The position numbers and the translations under genes are program-made. This document shows, one piece after another, positions 16,964 through 24,060 of a stretch of DNA of 24,060 bases (within the stretch, counting starts at the first letter, position 1; every line of letters begins with the position of its first letter). The notes beneath the pieces are model-generated. The model made no database searches and was not told the origin of the DNA. It saw only the letters and a list, made by a program, of their open reading frames with translations. Source of the stretch: a virus; IMG/VR virus record IMGVR_UViG_3300048549_001323, positions 1-24,060 of that record; one strand, written 5' to 3'.

Positions 16964-17667
16964 TATCGTTCAGATTGTGTTATTTGCTGTTCTTTTACTG
17001 TTGCCGCTTGGGTTATATCTGCTGCTCTAACAATTACACCTGCATAGGTTAATATTTTTACAACTAATTCCGGCTCTTCAGACGGATGTAATTCAAAATT
17101 TTGATAATCAGGGGCGGTTGGGTTTGCAGCAATTTGGCCGCTTAAGGTACCCCCAGCCCACTTTACTTCTGCAGGTTTTCTTATATAGTTTATATTAACA
17201 TCAGTTATACCGGTTGTTGGGTACATAACAACGCCTCCCTCGTGTCTAACGTATACGGGATTATTCACTGTAGGCTTAGTAAGTGGAGATCTATTTAGAT
17301 ATAATATTTTTTGACTTGAAACCTCGTCGGCGTGTATAGCATTTGCAGATACAGTTCCTAGCCTAAAAAAGTTAGAAGGGTAAGCGTAGTAGCTTGAGGT
17401 TGTATTGCCTGCGGCATTAGAAAATGTTCCAGCACTTATTGTTTCTTCGTTTTCAAACAAAGCTATTTTTTCTTCTACATTTTTTCTAATATCTGAATAA
17501 TCAGAGTTATTAGAAACAACATAGTTTCTTAAAGAAAAATAACCTTCAAAAATTTCATTTTGAGCCTGGTTAGCCAGCGAATTAAATTCTCTAGGCACTA
17601 TATAACCTCTATTTTCTTTATTAAGTATGTTTAATACTGTTTTATAAACGTTGTCTATGCTTACCAT
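16963..17667 (-). CDS. Head-tail ring/adaptor protein, 234 residues
   Basis: The N-terminal helical block contains NKENRGYIVPREFNSLANQAQNE (about residues 16-38). I know this pattern from small neck proteins encoded just before the 314-residue type of ring protein in crAss-like and marine podoviruses. It continues with FEGYFSLRNYV and a predicted helix at 58-73. The C-terminal half is strand-rich (YYAYPSNFFRLG, VYVRHEGGVVMYPT, VNINYIRKPAEVKW). A last helix follows HPSEEPELVVKILTYAGVIVRA, a typical ending for adaptor proteins that pack against the portal. It overlaps the next ring gene by one base. The start at 17667 follows a 56-base gap with a hairpin. Function is by family recognition and gene order. 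Confidence 0.74.
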   Translation of the reverse strand: MVSIDNVYKTVLNILNKENRGYIVPREFNSLANQAQNEIFEGYFSLRNYVVSNNSDYSDIRKNVEEKIALFENEETISAGTFSNAAGNTTSSYYAYPSNFFRLGTVSANAIHADEVSSQKILYLNRSPLTKPTVNNPVYVRHEGGVVMYPTTGITDVNINYIRKPAEVKWAGGTLSGQIAANPTAPDYQNFELHPSEEPELVVKILTYAGVIVRAADITQAATVKEQQITQSER

Positions 17668-17688
17668 TATTGTTTTTATTTATTAGAT

Positions 17689-17716
17689 GGTTATAGCTAA
17701 ACAAATAACTATAACC
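17689..17716 (-). other. Intergenic hairpin between the 241-residue gene and the first ring gene
   Basis: A perfect 8-base inverted repeat (GGTTATAG / CTATAACC) encloses a 12-base loop. It starts 7 bases after the stop codon of the 241-residue gene. No T-run follows, only ATCTAATAAATAAAAAC, so it is a weak terminator candidate or an mRNA-stability hairpin. Confidence 0.4.
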
Positions 17717-17723
17717 TGGTATT

Positions 17724-18449
17724 TTATGAAAGTTTCTTTTCAATGGCTTTCATAACGTCTACGCCTTCATCTGTTTTTAAGAATCGTGCAAACGCTGCGT
17801 ATGGATGTTCATCAAATGGTACAGTCATAATTTTTTTGCCATTTGTGCTCCACTTAAATACTGTATTATCATCTGTTAGTTTAACAATACCAGCTTCTAC
17901 ACATCTATTAGCTAAGTTACGAAGTTTAATATCTTCGTCTTTTGCTACTTCAATAAATAGTTCTGGATCGCTTTTAGCAAACAAATAACAATCTCTTTTT
18001 ATTTCTTTAGAAGACATTGTTGTTACATCAGAACCAATTTCAGTCCTAAGTATAGCCTCAAGGTGCTCAACATCAAGCTCTTGCACTAGTTTCAATGCTT
18101 CTAATTCTAATTCTATAATACTTATATCATCAACAGCTTCTTTTACGTTGTCAATTTCTTCCCATAAATTTAGTCTATCAGGATGATATAATGATAATAA
18201 TTGCTGTAGTAAAGGTTGTGTTCTAGGAACCATAAGCACCCCATCCCGGAATACTATATGTTTAAGTTGTGCAAAACCATCTTGTTCGTCAATAAATAAT
18301 GACTTTTGATTATCAGCATATCTTATTTCTCTGTTAATTGCTTTTTCTTCATCAAAGTGCAATAAACCTGTACTTTTAATTTTGTATGTTAACGGAGACA
18401 TACCATTCTTAAGAACGTATGTTCTGTCTTTTATTTCCCAATTTTTCAT
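17724..18449 (-). CDS. Conserved phage structural protein, 241 residues, function unknown
   Basis: Residues 1-105 hold conserved stretches that I have seen in marine phage genomes, always close to the capsid gene: WEIKDRTYVLK, REIRYADNQKSLFIDEQ (40-56), and FRDGVLMVPRTQPLLQQLL (67-85). The middle is a long acidic helix (about 95-130). The end is mixed (TVFKWSTNGKKIMTV, then a helix FLKTDEGVDVMKAIEKKL). It carries no enzymatic motif. It is the first gene after the capsid terminator, so it is probably made in smaller amounts than capsid protein. A head auxiliary, vertex or head-completion role is plausible but not shown. Confidence 0.6.
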   Translation of the reverse strand: MKNWEIKDRTYVLKNGMSPLTYKIKSTGLLHFDEEKAINREIRYADNQKSLFIDEQDGFAQLKHIVFRDGVLMVPRTQPLLQQLLSLYHPDRLNLWEEIDNVKEAVDDISIIELELEALKLVQELDVEHLEAILRTEIGSDVTTMSSKEIKRDCYLFAKSDPELFIEVAKDEDIKLRNLANRCVEAGIVKLTDDNTVFKWSTNGKKIMTVPFDEHPYAAFARFLKTDEGVDVMKAIEKKLS

Positions 18450-18468
18450 AATATAATTTAATAAAATA

Positions 18469-18503
18469 ATAGCTAAAGGGTGGCCGCAACCACCCTCTGC
18501 TAT
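18469..18503 (-). terminator. Hairpin terminator directly after the major capsid gene
   Basis: On the minus strand, ATAGC-AG-AGGGTGG pairs with CCACCCT-TTA-GCTAT around the loop TTGCGG. This gives a 7-base GC-rich inner stem and a 5-base outer stem separated by a small internal loop. TATTTTATT follows, a broken T-run. It starts 10 bases after the capsid stop codon. It would partly end or stabilise the capsid transcript. Confidence 0.75.
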
Positions 18504-18512
18504 ATTAATTCA

Positions 18513-19976
18513 CTACTTCAATAAGAAGAAGTTGTTGGCTCCTTGAGTAATCAAACATCTTTCAGATAAGAAGTTAACTCTCATTTCGTCCAAGCTAGAA
18601 GTGTATGCACCCCCTACTGATCCAGTAATCCAAGTTTTCATTTTTCTGTCATCAGTTTCAGAAGAACGATAACGTACGTGTAAAAATGGTCTTTTGATAT
18701 TTTTACCTAAATCCTGATCATATACAGTAGATGTACCTGCAGGAATAATAGTTCCTTCAACATCACCGAATCCGCCTCTTGTAGCAAAGTCATTTAGATA
18801 TTTCCAGTCAGTCTTATAAAAATCATAAGCACCTCTTCTAAATCCAGAAAATCCTAGGTTTAGGGCCATATCTTCAGAATTATTAAATACTCCGTAAGAA
18901 GTACCGCCTGCTCCATAAGAATTTTTAGAAGCCAATACATCATCAATAGCTAGAGACAAAGCTCTATTGCTATAAATCATATTTTCTTCAATAGCTCCAT
19001 TCTTATCTAGTTGCTTAAGGATGTTATCAAAACCAACCATAGTTGGAGTTCCTCCACCTAATAAATCTGTAGATAGTCCGTCATATACATTACCTCTTGC
19101 TTCTAATGCAGCAAAGAAACCTTCAGATCCAGTGTAGCTTGCAGCAGCAGTACCAGCAGAACCAGTTTTCTTTACTGACTCTACCATAGACATCTCTAGG
19201 TAATCTTCAAATCTTAGTCTAGTTTCGTGCTCAGACTTTAGGTACCATAGGTAACCAGAAGCACCATTTTCAGAAGTAACTTCGATCCAACCAATCTGAG
19301 CAGTGTCAGAACCATTGATAGCGTAGTTATCTTTTAGAATAATAGGCTTGTTAGTATAAGAGCTGTAGTCAGAATCCAAAGATCCAACCATTCCGTCAGT
19401 TCCTTTAGCAAACTCAGAACCGTATACTAGTACGTTTGCTTTTGCGTAAGAAGCAGCACCTGTAACACCTGTCCAGTCAGCAGCTGTATAAGCAACAGCA
19501 GTAAAAGTTCCGGTATCACCAGCAGCAGCAGCTCCAGCAACAGTAACGACCCCTTTAACTACAGGTCCTGTAGCAGCGCCTCCAGAAGTTAGTCCTTGTA
19601 CCATAATGGTTTGTCCAGCTCTAACAACAGGAGCATCTCCTGCAGCATAAGCAGTCCCGTCAGGCTTAGCGGCAAAAGTGACTGTAAATATAGATTCTCC
19701 AGTACCGCTAGCAGTGCCAATAGCTACGTTGTCGTAACGTGTGTGTAGTCTTCCTTGCTCAATCCATCTGATTTCGTCAGAAGTAGATGGCATTTCAGCT
19801 GATACCATACGTAGGAAAGAAGAGATAGAACGGTTTCCGTAGATCTCAGCTTCTTTTTCGTATACATCAGGTAAAAATTGTTTTGTAAAATCGAAATCGG
19901 TAATATAATTACCTTGAAATAATGATCCCTTGCTAGATGAAGGGGTTAAGTTTTCAATGCCAGTTGATATAGCCAT
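18513..19976 (-). CDS. Major capsid protein
   Basis: The product has 487 residues, the usual length for crAss-like capsid proteins (about 490). The N-terminal block at 34-78 (FLPDVYEKEAEIYGNRS, FLRMVSAEMP, WIEQGRLH) and the end (YKTDWKYLNDFATRGGF at 387-403; FLSERCLITQGANNFFLLK at 469-487) are patterns I know from capsid proteins of crAss-like and Bacteroidota podoviruses. The fold should be HK97-like. Residues about 86-185 form an Ala/Gly/Thr-rich, strand-rich segment that looks like a variable insertion. Base use differs from the neighbours: the 60 bases from 19441 have 29 G+C, against 15 in the 60 bases from 22681 in the portal gene. This fits strong expression. It ends in TAG and is followed by the terminator hairpin. 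The scaffold-like gene upstream is 17 bases away. Confidence 0.93.
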   Translation of the reverse strand: MAISTGIENLTPSSSKGSLFQGNYITDFDFTKQFLPDVYEKEAEIYGNRSISSFLRMVSAEMPSTSDEIRWIEQGRLHTRYDNVAIGTASGTGESIFTVTFAAKPDGTAYAAGDAPVVRAGQTIMVQGLTSGGAATGPVVKGVVTVAGAAAAGDTGTFTAVAYTAADWTGVTGAASYAKANVLVYGSEFAKGTDGMVGSLDSDYSSYTNKPIILKDNYAINGSDTAQIGWIEVTSENGASGYLWYLKSEHETRLRFEDYLEMSMVESVKKTGSAGTAAASYTGSEGFFAALEARGNVYDGLSTDLLGGGTPTMVGFDNILKQLDKNGAIEENMIYSNRALSLAIDDVLASKNSYGAGGTSYGVFNNSEDMALNLGFSGFRRGAYDFYKTDWKYLNDFATRGGFGDVEGTIIPAGTSTVYDQDLGKNIKRPFLHVRYRSSETDDRKMKTWITGSVGGAYTSSLDEMRVNFLSERCLITQGANNFFLLK

Positions 19977-19993
19977 TGTAATAAATTTTTAAG

Positions 19994-21214
19994 TTATTGT
20001 TTTAGTTTCATTCTCAGTTTAGAACTAGAATCACCAGAAACAACTTTAAACTTTTGGCCTGAAGATGTTTTGATAACACCTTCTTGCCTTGGGTCCATAT
20101 TTATATTTTTAGCCTCCTTAGCGGATTGGCGCAGAGCGTCGGCACGGCCTTGCTCATAAAAATGTTCAGCTAGCTTATCTGCATTTCTTGCAGTAAACAA
20201 TGCTTTATGATAACCCTTGGCGTCTTTAATTTGACCATCGTCACCCAAAAATTGTTTTACAAAATTATTAATATCAGATTGTTGTGTTTTTGTATCATTA
20301 ACATTATTGACTTTATAACGGTATTTATTGTTTCCAACTTGGAAATCAAAACCTTTAAAATCTTGACTAAACACATTATCTGTTTTTTGTAAAAAACTTT
20401 CAGTAAGTTGTTTGCTTGATTCAGCGTTCTGTTGATATGTATTGTAATACTCTAAAGCTTCTTGGTACTCCTGAGGAATATCTGTTTGCTTCTTCAACTT
20501 GAGGTCAGCATAATATTTCTCTTTGTTTCCTTCCAAAAACTTTTTAGCATTAAATAGCTCTTCTTTAAATGCTCTTTTCTTAGAGCGTATTTCTCTTGGG
20601 TCGTCATCTTCTTCATATGAAAAATTATCTTCCATATATTCAGATACTTCTTGTGAATCCCAAGGTTTAGATTGTTTATAATATTCCCGCAATAGATCGC
20701 CATCATTATATTTTGATAGGTCTCTATTTAATAAAACAAAGTCTTCAACACTACCGCCTGTTTCTTCCATAAACTTAACAAGCTTGTCTACATTTTCCGG
20801 AAGTACAACTTCGGGCTCTGCGGGTTTAGGTTGTTCGTTTACTTGAGCAGCTCTTTCATCTACTTTAGGCTGGTTAGTTTCTACCGCTTCTTCGTCTTTG
20901 ATGAGCTCGAGCGGCGAGTCTTGCTCTTCTGTTTCTTTGGCTTCGGTTTGTTCCTGTACTTCTTGCTCCACTTCTTTGCTATCTCCGGGTGCATCTTCCA
21001 CAGGAACTTCCTCTGCTTCTCGCTCTTGAACGGCATCTTTTTCTTTGTTTAATTCGTCTAAGTTAATTTTTGGTACTTCATCAACCTCTTTGCCCGCGGC
21101 TTCAGGTTCAATCTTGCCTTCTTCAACTGCTTTATCTAAAACAGCTTGTTCTTGTTCTTGTGCTGACTTTTGTTCAACGTCCTCAGCAGCACCTTTAATT
21201 TTCCATTCTGCCAT
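19994..21214 (-). CDS. Putative scaffolding protein, acidic, 406 residues
   Basis: Residues 1-140 are extremely rich in Glu and Gln with few hydrophobics, and are probably disordered. A helical part follows (about 145-290: KLVKFMEETGG, YYKQSKPWDSQEVSEYMED). A strand pair DFQVGNNKYRYKV comes near 300, and a conserved end covers YHKALFTARNADKLAEHFY, then GRADAL, NINMDPRQ and a basic tail SSKLRMKLKQ. I know the C-terminal pattern from the gene between portal and capsid in Bacteroidota phages. The acidic body, basic C-terminal tail and place right before the capsid gene fit a scaffolding protein that binds capsid through its tail. No protease motif is visible, so a fused maturation protease is unlikely. 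The 32-base leader is almost all A and T. Confidence 0.68.
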   Translation of the reverse strand: MAEWKIKGAAEDVEQKSAQEQEQAVLDKAVEEGKIEPEAAGKEVDEVPKINLDELNKEKDAVQEREAEEVPVEDAPGDSKEVEQEVQEQTEAKETEEQDSPLELIKDEEAVETNQPKVDERAAQVNEQPKPAEPEVVLPENVDKLVKFMEETGGSVEDFVLLNRDLSKYNDGDLLREYYKQSKPWDSQEVSEYMEDNFSYEEDDDPREIRSKKRAFKEELFNAKKFLEGNKEKYYADLKLKKQTDIPQEYQEALEYYNTYQQNAESSKQLTESFLQKTDNVFSQDFKGFDFQVGNNKYRYKVNNVNDTKTQQSDINNFVKQFLGDDGQIKDAKGYHKALFTARNADKLAEHFYEQGRADALRQSAKEAKNINMDPRQEGVIKTSSGQKFKVVSGDSSSKLRMKLKQ

Positions 21215-21246
21215 AATTTAATAATATATAATAGTTAATAATTTTT

Positions 21247-23607
21247 TTATCTAGGTTCAAATCCACTAAGATCTATACCACCTAAAACATCATTTCCGCT
21301 AGATTCAAAAGCTTTTTTAGGCTTTGGGTTTGATACTGGCTTTTGCAATTCTATTTCTTTTTTAGCATCAAGTTCCATTTCTTTAAGCTTCATATTTAAA
21401 TCAAATTCAAACTGCATGAGTTCTTTTTTAGTAATAGCTTCACTTTCTAATTTTTTAACATCAAAATTAGATTGAGCCTCTGCTAGTTTCATTTTAGCTT
21501 CAACTTTAATAGTTTCCGCTTGTGCCTTAGCAAGCTCAGCGGCTTGCGCTGCTTTAGCGTTTGCTTCTGACTGAGCTGCTATATTTCTTTCTGCTTTTAT
21601 TTGATCTATTTGTTGTTTTTTAGTTCTTCTATATTTTAATAATTGGTTGGCTAATTTAATATTTTTAATTTGCCTAATATCGATAGCGTCTTCTAAATTT
21701 ATCTGGTCTCTTGACAGCGCCATCTGTATATTTTGTTCAACCAGCTGCTTGTCGTCTGCGTCGGGGTCTAACTCTAAAAATATACCAAACTCGTGCAAAT
21801 GTAAATTTTCCAATTCTTTTAAAGCGCCAACACTAAACCTACCAATACTTGAAATCATAGCATTTCTTTGAGGATGAAATTCTAAAATGTCTTTTATCCT
21901 AATGCATATTGCTTCGGCTAATGTTGTAGTAATATACAAAGAACTATGTAAAATATGTCTTGTCGCGGTGTTTGAATTAGCCGCAGCTAGTTTTTGTACG
22001 CCCACTAGAGCATATTGGTCTGGGTCTGAGCCGTCTCTAGCCTCATTTAAGCCTGTTACATCGCGTATCATGTTTAAATAATAGTTATACGCTTGTATTA
22101 ATAAAGTTGATTGCTGGCCACCTCCACCAGGTAATTCTTGAATTGGAACTTTGCCTGGGTTCATATCCCCGTCTACAGTCATAGACCTGCCTATAACGGA
22201 GCCAGTTTGAAAATATAAGTTTAAAGCTTCTTGTGGGTTATAGCTTGTTCCATTGCCTAAATCTATTTCGGCCAGCCCATCAGCATCCAAGTAAACACCA
22301 GAAGGTGTCATTCTTTGTATTACTTGCTGCAATTTTAAATGTGTAAGTTGAATTAAATCAGCATAAGTTACCATTCTGCTAACTAAGCTTTCAATTTTAC
22401 CTTTATACATTCTGGGAGCGCTAACAACATAATTCATCATTACCTTGCTAGAATTAGAATCAGGCCGAACCATATTAGTAGCTTTTTCCCATTTAAGAAG
22501 TTTATTAGCGCCTAATACCATAACCCCTTCGTATATTGTTTCTCTTGCTTGGGCTACTTTTTGAAATCTAGTTCTTTGATCTTTTGGTGGATTAAATTTA
22601 TCATCTTTTTTTATAGCTTTTTTAGCTCCAGTAGATGTTTCTTTTATTTTATATACGCTTTTTTCCCAAGTTTTCCAATTAAAATACAATACAGTCAATG
22701 TATTTGTATCTAGCGTATCATTTGCATTATTATCTACATAATCGTAATTATTATAATTAGACGATTTTTTTATAACATCCTCAAACTCTTCGTTTGTTAA
22801 TTCTGGAAATTGTTTTTTAAGCTCATTAGATTTAATTTGCTTAACTTCACCAAAATAATATACATCATCAAAATTAGGGTCCTCTGTATATGAATATACT
22901 AAATTTGATGGATCAACATATTCTAATTTTATACCGTCTGTGTTATTAAATGTATGCTTTGCCGCGGAAATTCCTAATACTGCTTGGTCGTAATCTATTC
23001 TCTTTTTTAGCTCCGGGTAATTATTGTTTTTGAATACATTGTCTATTGCTTGCTCTTCAGCTATTTCAATACTTTGCTTGTACCCGATTTGCATATTCAA
23101 TTCTAGCTCTTCTTTGCTAGATGGCAAATTGTCTTTAGAAATATTTCTAACATCAACTTGAAGTTTTTCAGCTATGTCAGAAAGCATTTCATCAGCAAGC
23201 ATATCTCTTTGTATGCCTTCCACATAGTCTGTTCTTTCTTTAACAGATGTTGGATCTTGCGCAAAAGCTTTAACTGTAAACAATCTATCTTGCATACCGT
23301 TAACAACTATATCTACAAACTTAGGTATAATTGGTACTGGCTTCCAGTCTAAATTAAGATAAGATAAATCTCCATTTACAGAAAATTCATCTTTATATTT
23401 CTGAACAGATTGCTCACCTCTAGCATATAATCTTAACTTGTGAAAGTCTCGTTGATTTTGTACGAACCTTCCCGTGCCAGATGATTTTCTAAACCATTCG
23501 TTTTGTATACCACGCGCCACTTCCATTCCGTAGTCTTTGCTATTTTTCGTAGCATCGTCAACCGATTGGCTGGGAAATTGGGTAACTTGTCCTGTAGCTT
23601 CTGCCAT
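21247..23607 (-). CDS. Portal protein
   Basis: The 786 residues match the length and landmarks of crAss-like portal proteins. IIPKFVDIVVNGMQDRLF (about 93-110) with RDFHKLRLYARGEQ before it opens the wing/stem region. LEYVDPSNLVYSYTEDPNFDD and VYYFGEVK follow at about 230-260. TGLNEARDGSDPDQYALVGVQ is the conserved motif before the crown region. A long charged coiled coil at about 660-757 (QAETIKVEAKMKLAEAQ) is the C-terminal barrel or tail. The portal forms a ring of 12 subunits at one capsid vertex; DNA passes through it and the ring proteins bind below it. The ATG lies 3 bases after the terminase stop (TAGAAAATG). Confidence 0.92.
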   Translation of the reverse strand: MAEATGQVTQFPSQSVDDATKNSKDYGMEVARGIQNEWFRKSSGTGRFVQNQRDFHKLRLYARGEQSVQKYKDEFSVNGDLSYLNLDWKPVPIIPKFVDIVVNGMQDRLFTVKAFAQDPTSVKERTDYVEGIQRDMLADEMLSDIAEKLQVDVRNISKDNLPSSKEELELNMQIGYKQSIEIAEEQAIDNVFKNNNYPELKKRIDYDQAVLGISAAKHTFNNTDGIKLEYVDPSNLVYSYTEDPNFDDVYYFGEVKQIKSNELKKQFPELTNEEFEDVIKKSSNYNNYDYVDNNANDTLDTNTLTVLYFNWKTWEKSVYKIKETSTGAKKAIKKDDKFNPPKDQRTRFQKVAQARETIYEGVMVLGANKLLKWEKATNMVRPDSNSSKVMMNYVVSAPRMYKGKIESLVSRMVTYADLIQLTHLKLQQVIQRMTPSGVYLDADGLAEIDLGNGTSYNPQEALNLYFQTGSVIGRSMTVDGDMNPGKVPIQELPGGGGQQSTLLIQAYNYYLNMIRDVTGLNEARDGSDPDQYALVGVQKLAAANSNTATRHILHSSLYITTTLAEAICIRIKDILEFHPQRNAMISSIGRFSVGALKELENLHLHEFGIFLELDPDADDKQLVEQNIQMALSRDQINLEDAIDIRQIKNIKLANQLLKYRRTKKQQIDQIKAERNIAAQSEANAKAAQAAELAKAQAETIKVEAKMKLAEAQSNFDVKKLESEAITKKELMQFEFDLNMKLKEMELDAKKEIELQKPVSNPKPKKAFESSGNDVLGGIDLSGFEPR

Positions 23608-23610
23608 TTT

Positions 23611-24060
23611 CTATTGTATTATTTTACTTTTTGAACCTTGGTTGTTATATTTTGAAAACCCAAAGTCTATTTTCTTAACCTGTCTTGCAGTTTTAGACGC
23701 GTATAAATGTCTTTGGCATGCCATTATAGCAAGGCCAGAACTTATAGATGCATCAAACTTTGTTCTTTTATTAATATCAAATTTAGCCCAGTCTTCTAAT
23801 GTTCTTTGGAAGTACATTCTGCCACAATCTCCATTTTCTTTTAACCCAACATGAGTTTCAATATAGCTTTCGATTGCAGCCGCATGGGCTTGTCTTATAT
23901 CTTCTGAGGTATTAGGTATACCACCTAATTCCTTTTCTGTTACAGATAATTTATTTCTAGGTCTATCGGGTCTATTCATTGAATATCCTCTATAACCTCT
24001 TCTCTTAATATGATATAATAATCTAGGTTTATTATTTTCAGCAAGTATTGGCATACCGTA
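23611..24060 (-). CDS. terL: Large terminase subunit, C-terminal (nuclease-domain) end, partial
   Basis: The frame stays open to the window edge: two more codons (Tyr-Gly) precede the first in-window ATG at 24054, giving YGMPILAENNKPRLLYHI. This is the nuclease-domain pattern of large terminases (a strand, then 'ENN' and a helix), so the ATG is internal and the true start lies beyond 24060. Further marks are GYRGYSMNRPDRP, the conserved LGGIPNTSED, and KFDASISSGLAIMACQR near the end, matching the last helix of phage terminases. The ATPase domain is outside the window. The enzyme cuts concatemeric DNA and pumps it into the head through the portal encoded next to it. The small subunit is not in the window. 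Confidence 0.85.
   Translation of the reverse strand, partial: YGMPILAENNKPRLLYHIKRRGYRGYSMNRPDRPRNKLSVTEKELGGIPNTSEDIRQAHAAAIESYIETHVGLKENGDCGRMYFQRTLEDWAKFDINKRTKFDASISSGLAIMACQRHLYASKTARQVKKIDFGFSKYNNQGSKSKIIQ

Noticed and set aside
20494-20706. Minus-strand frame of 70 codons inside the scaffold-like gene
   Set aside because: It lies wholly within the larger gene in another frame, and its product looks like an out-of-frame translation of the Glu/Lys-rich region.
19994-21214. Scaffold-like gene as a head maturation protease
   Set aside because: No Ser-His or other protease motif is visible; composition fits a scaffold better.
21215-21246. AT-rich gap before the scaffold-like gene as a promoter
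   Set aside because: The 32 bases are nearly all A and T, so any -10 box would match by chance; no Bacteroidota -33/-7 pair can be placed with confidence.

Overview
The window is part of the late (virion) gene module of a short-tailed, podovirus-like double-stranded DNA phage. All 13 genes lie on the minus strand, so transcription runs from position 24060 toward position 1. They are packed with overlaps of 1 base or gaps of 2 to 63 bases, and no stretch longer than about 65 bases lacks a gene. I see no tRNA, integrase, CRISPR array, insertion sequence or host metabolic gene. The DNA is AT-rich. None of the start codons has a Shine-Dalgarno sequence; the leaders are runs of A and T. Two virion proteins carry modules like those of Bacteroidota surface proteins (a glycine-aromatic strand, then a tyrosine-rich strand ending in N-x-G-T). 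The portal, capsid and neck proteins resemble crAss-like (Crassvirales) and related marine Bacteroidota phages. I therefore infer an AT-rich, probably marine, Bacteroidota host. This rests on family recognition, not on a search.

Layout in order of transcription: the C-terminal end of the large terminase (24060-23611); portal (23607-21247); acidic scaffold-like protein (21214-19994); major capsid protein (19976-18513); a strong hairpin terminator (18469-18503); a conserved 241-residue structural protein (18449-17724); two head-tail ring proteins (17667-16963 and 16963-16019); three large proteins of 866, 1266 and 1018 residues (16008-6531); a small GNAT-like protein (6521-6117); and three proteins that look like internal or ejected virion proteins (207, 633 and more than 1196 residues; 6114 to 1, the last cut by the window edge).

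The genes describe one assembly path. The terminase pumps DNA through the portal into a shell built by capsid and scaffold proteins. Ring proteins close the neck, a large beta-propeller-like muzzle or tail-stabilisation assembly forms the tail tip, and cargo proteins are packed in the head for ejection.

The most interesting signal is that the muzzle protein, normally one polypeptide in this kind of phage as I know the family, appears here as three consecutive genes. The first two each carry a core segment, then long immunoglobulin/fibronectin-like regions, then similar C-terminal ends. The second point is the last, giant protein, which joins an HEGLH zinc-peptidase-like motif to a HAD phosphatase-like domain with all its motifs intact.
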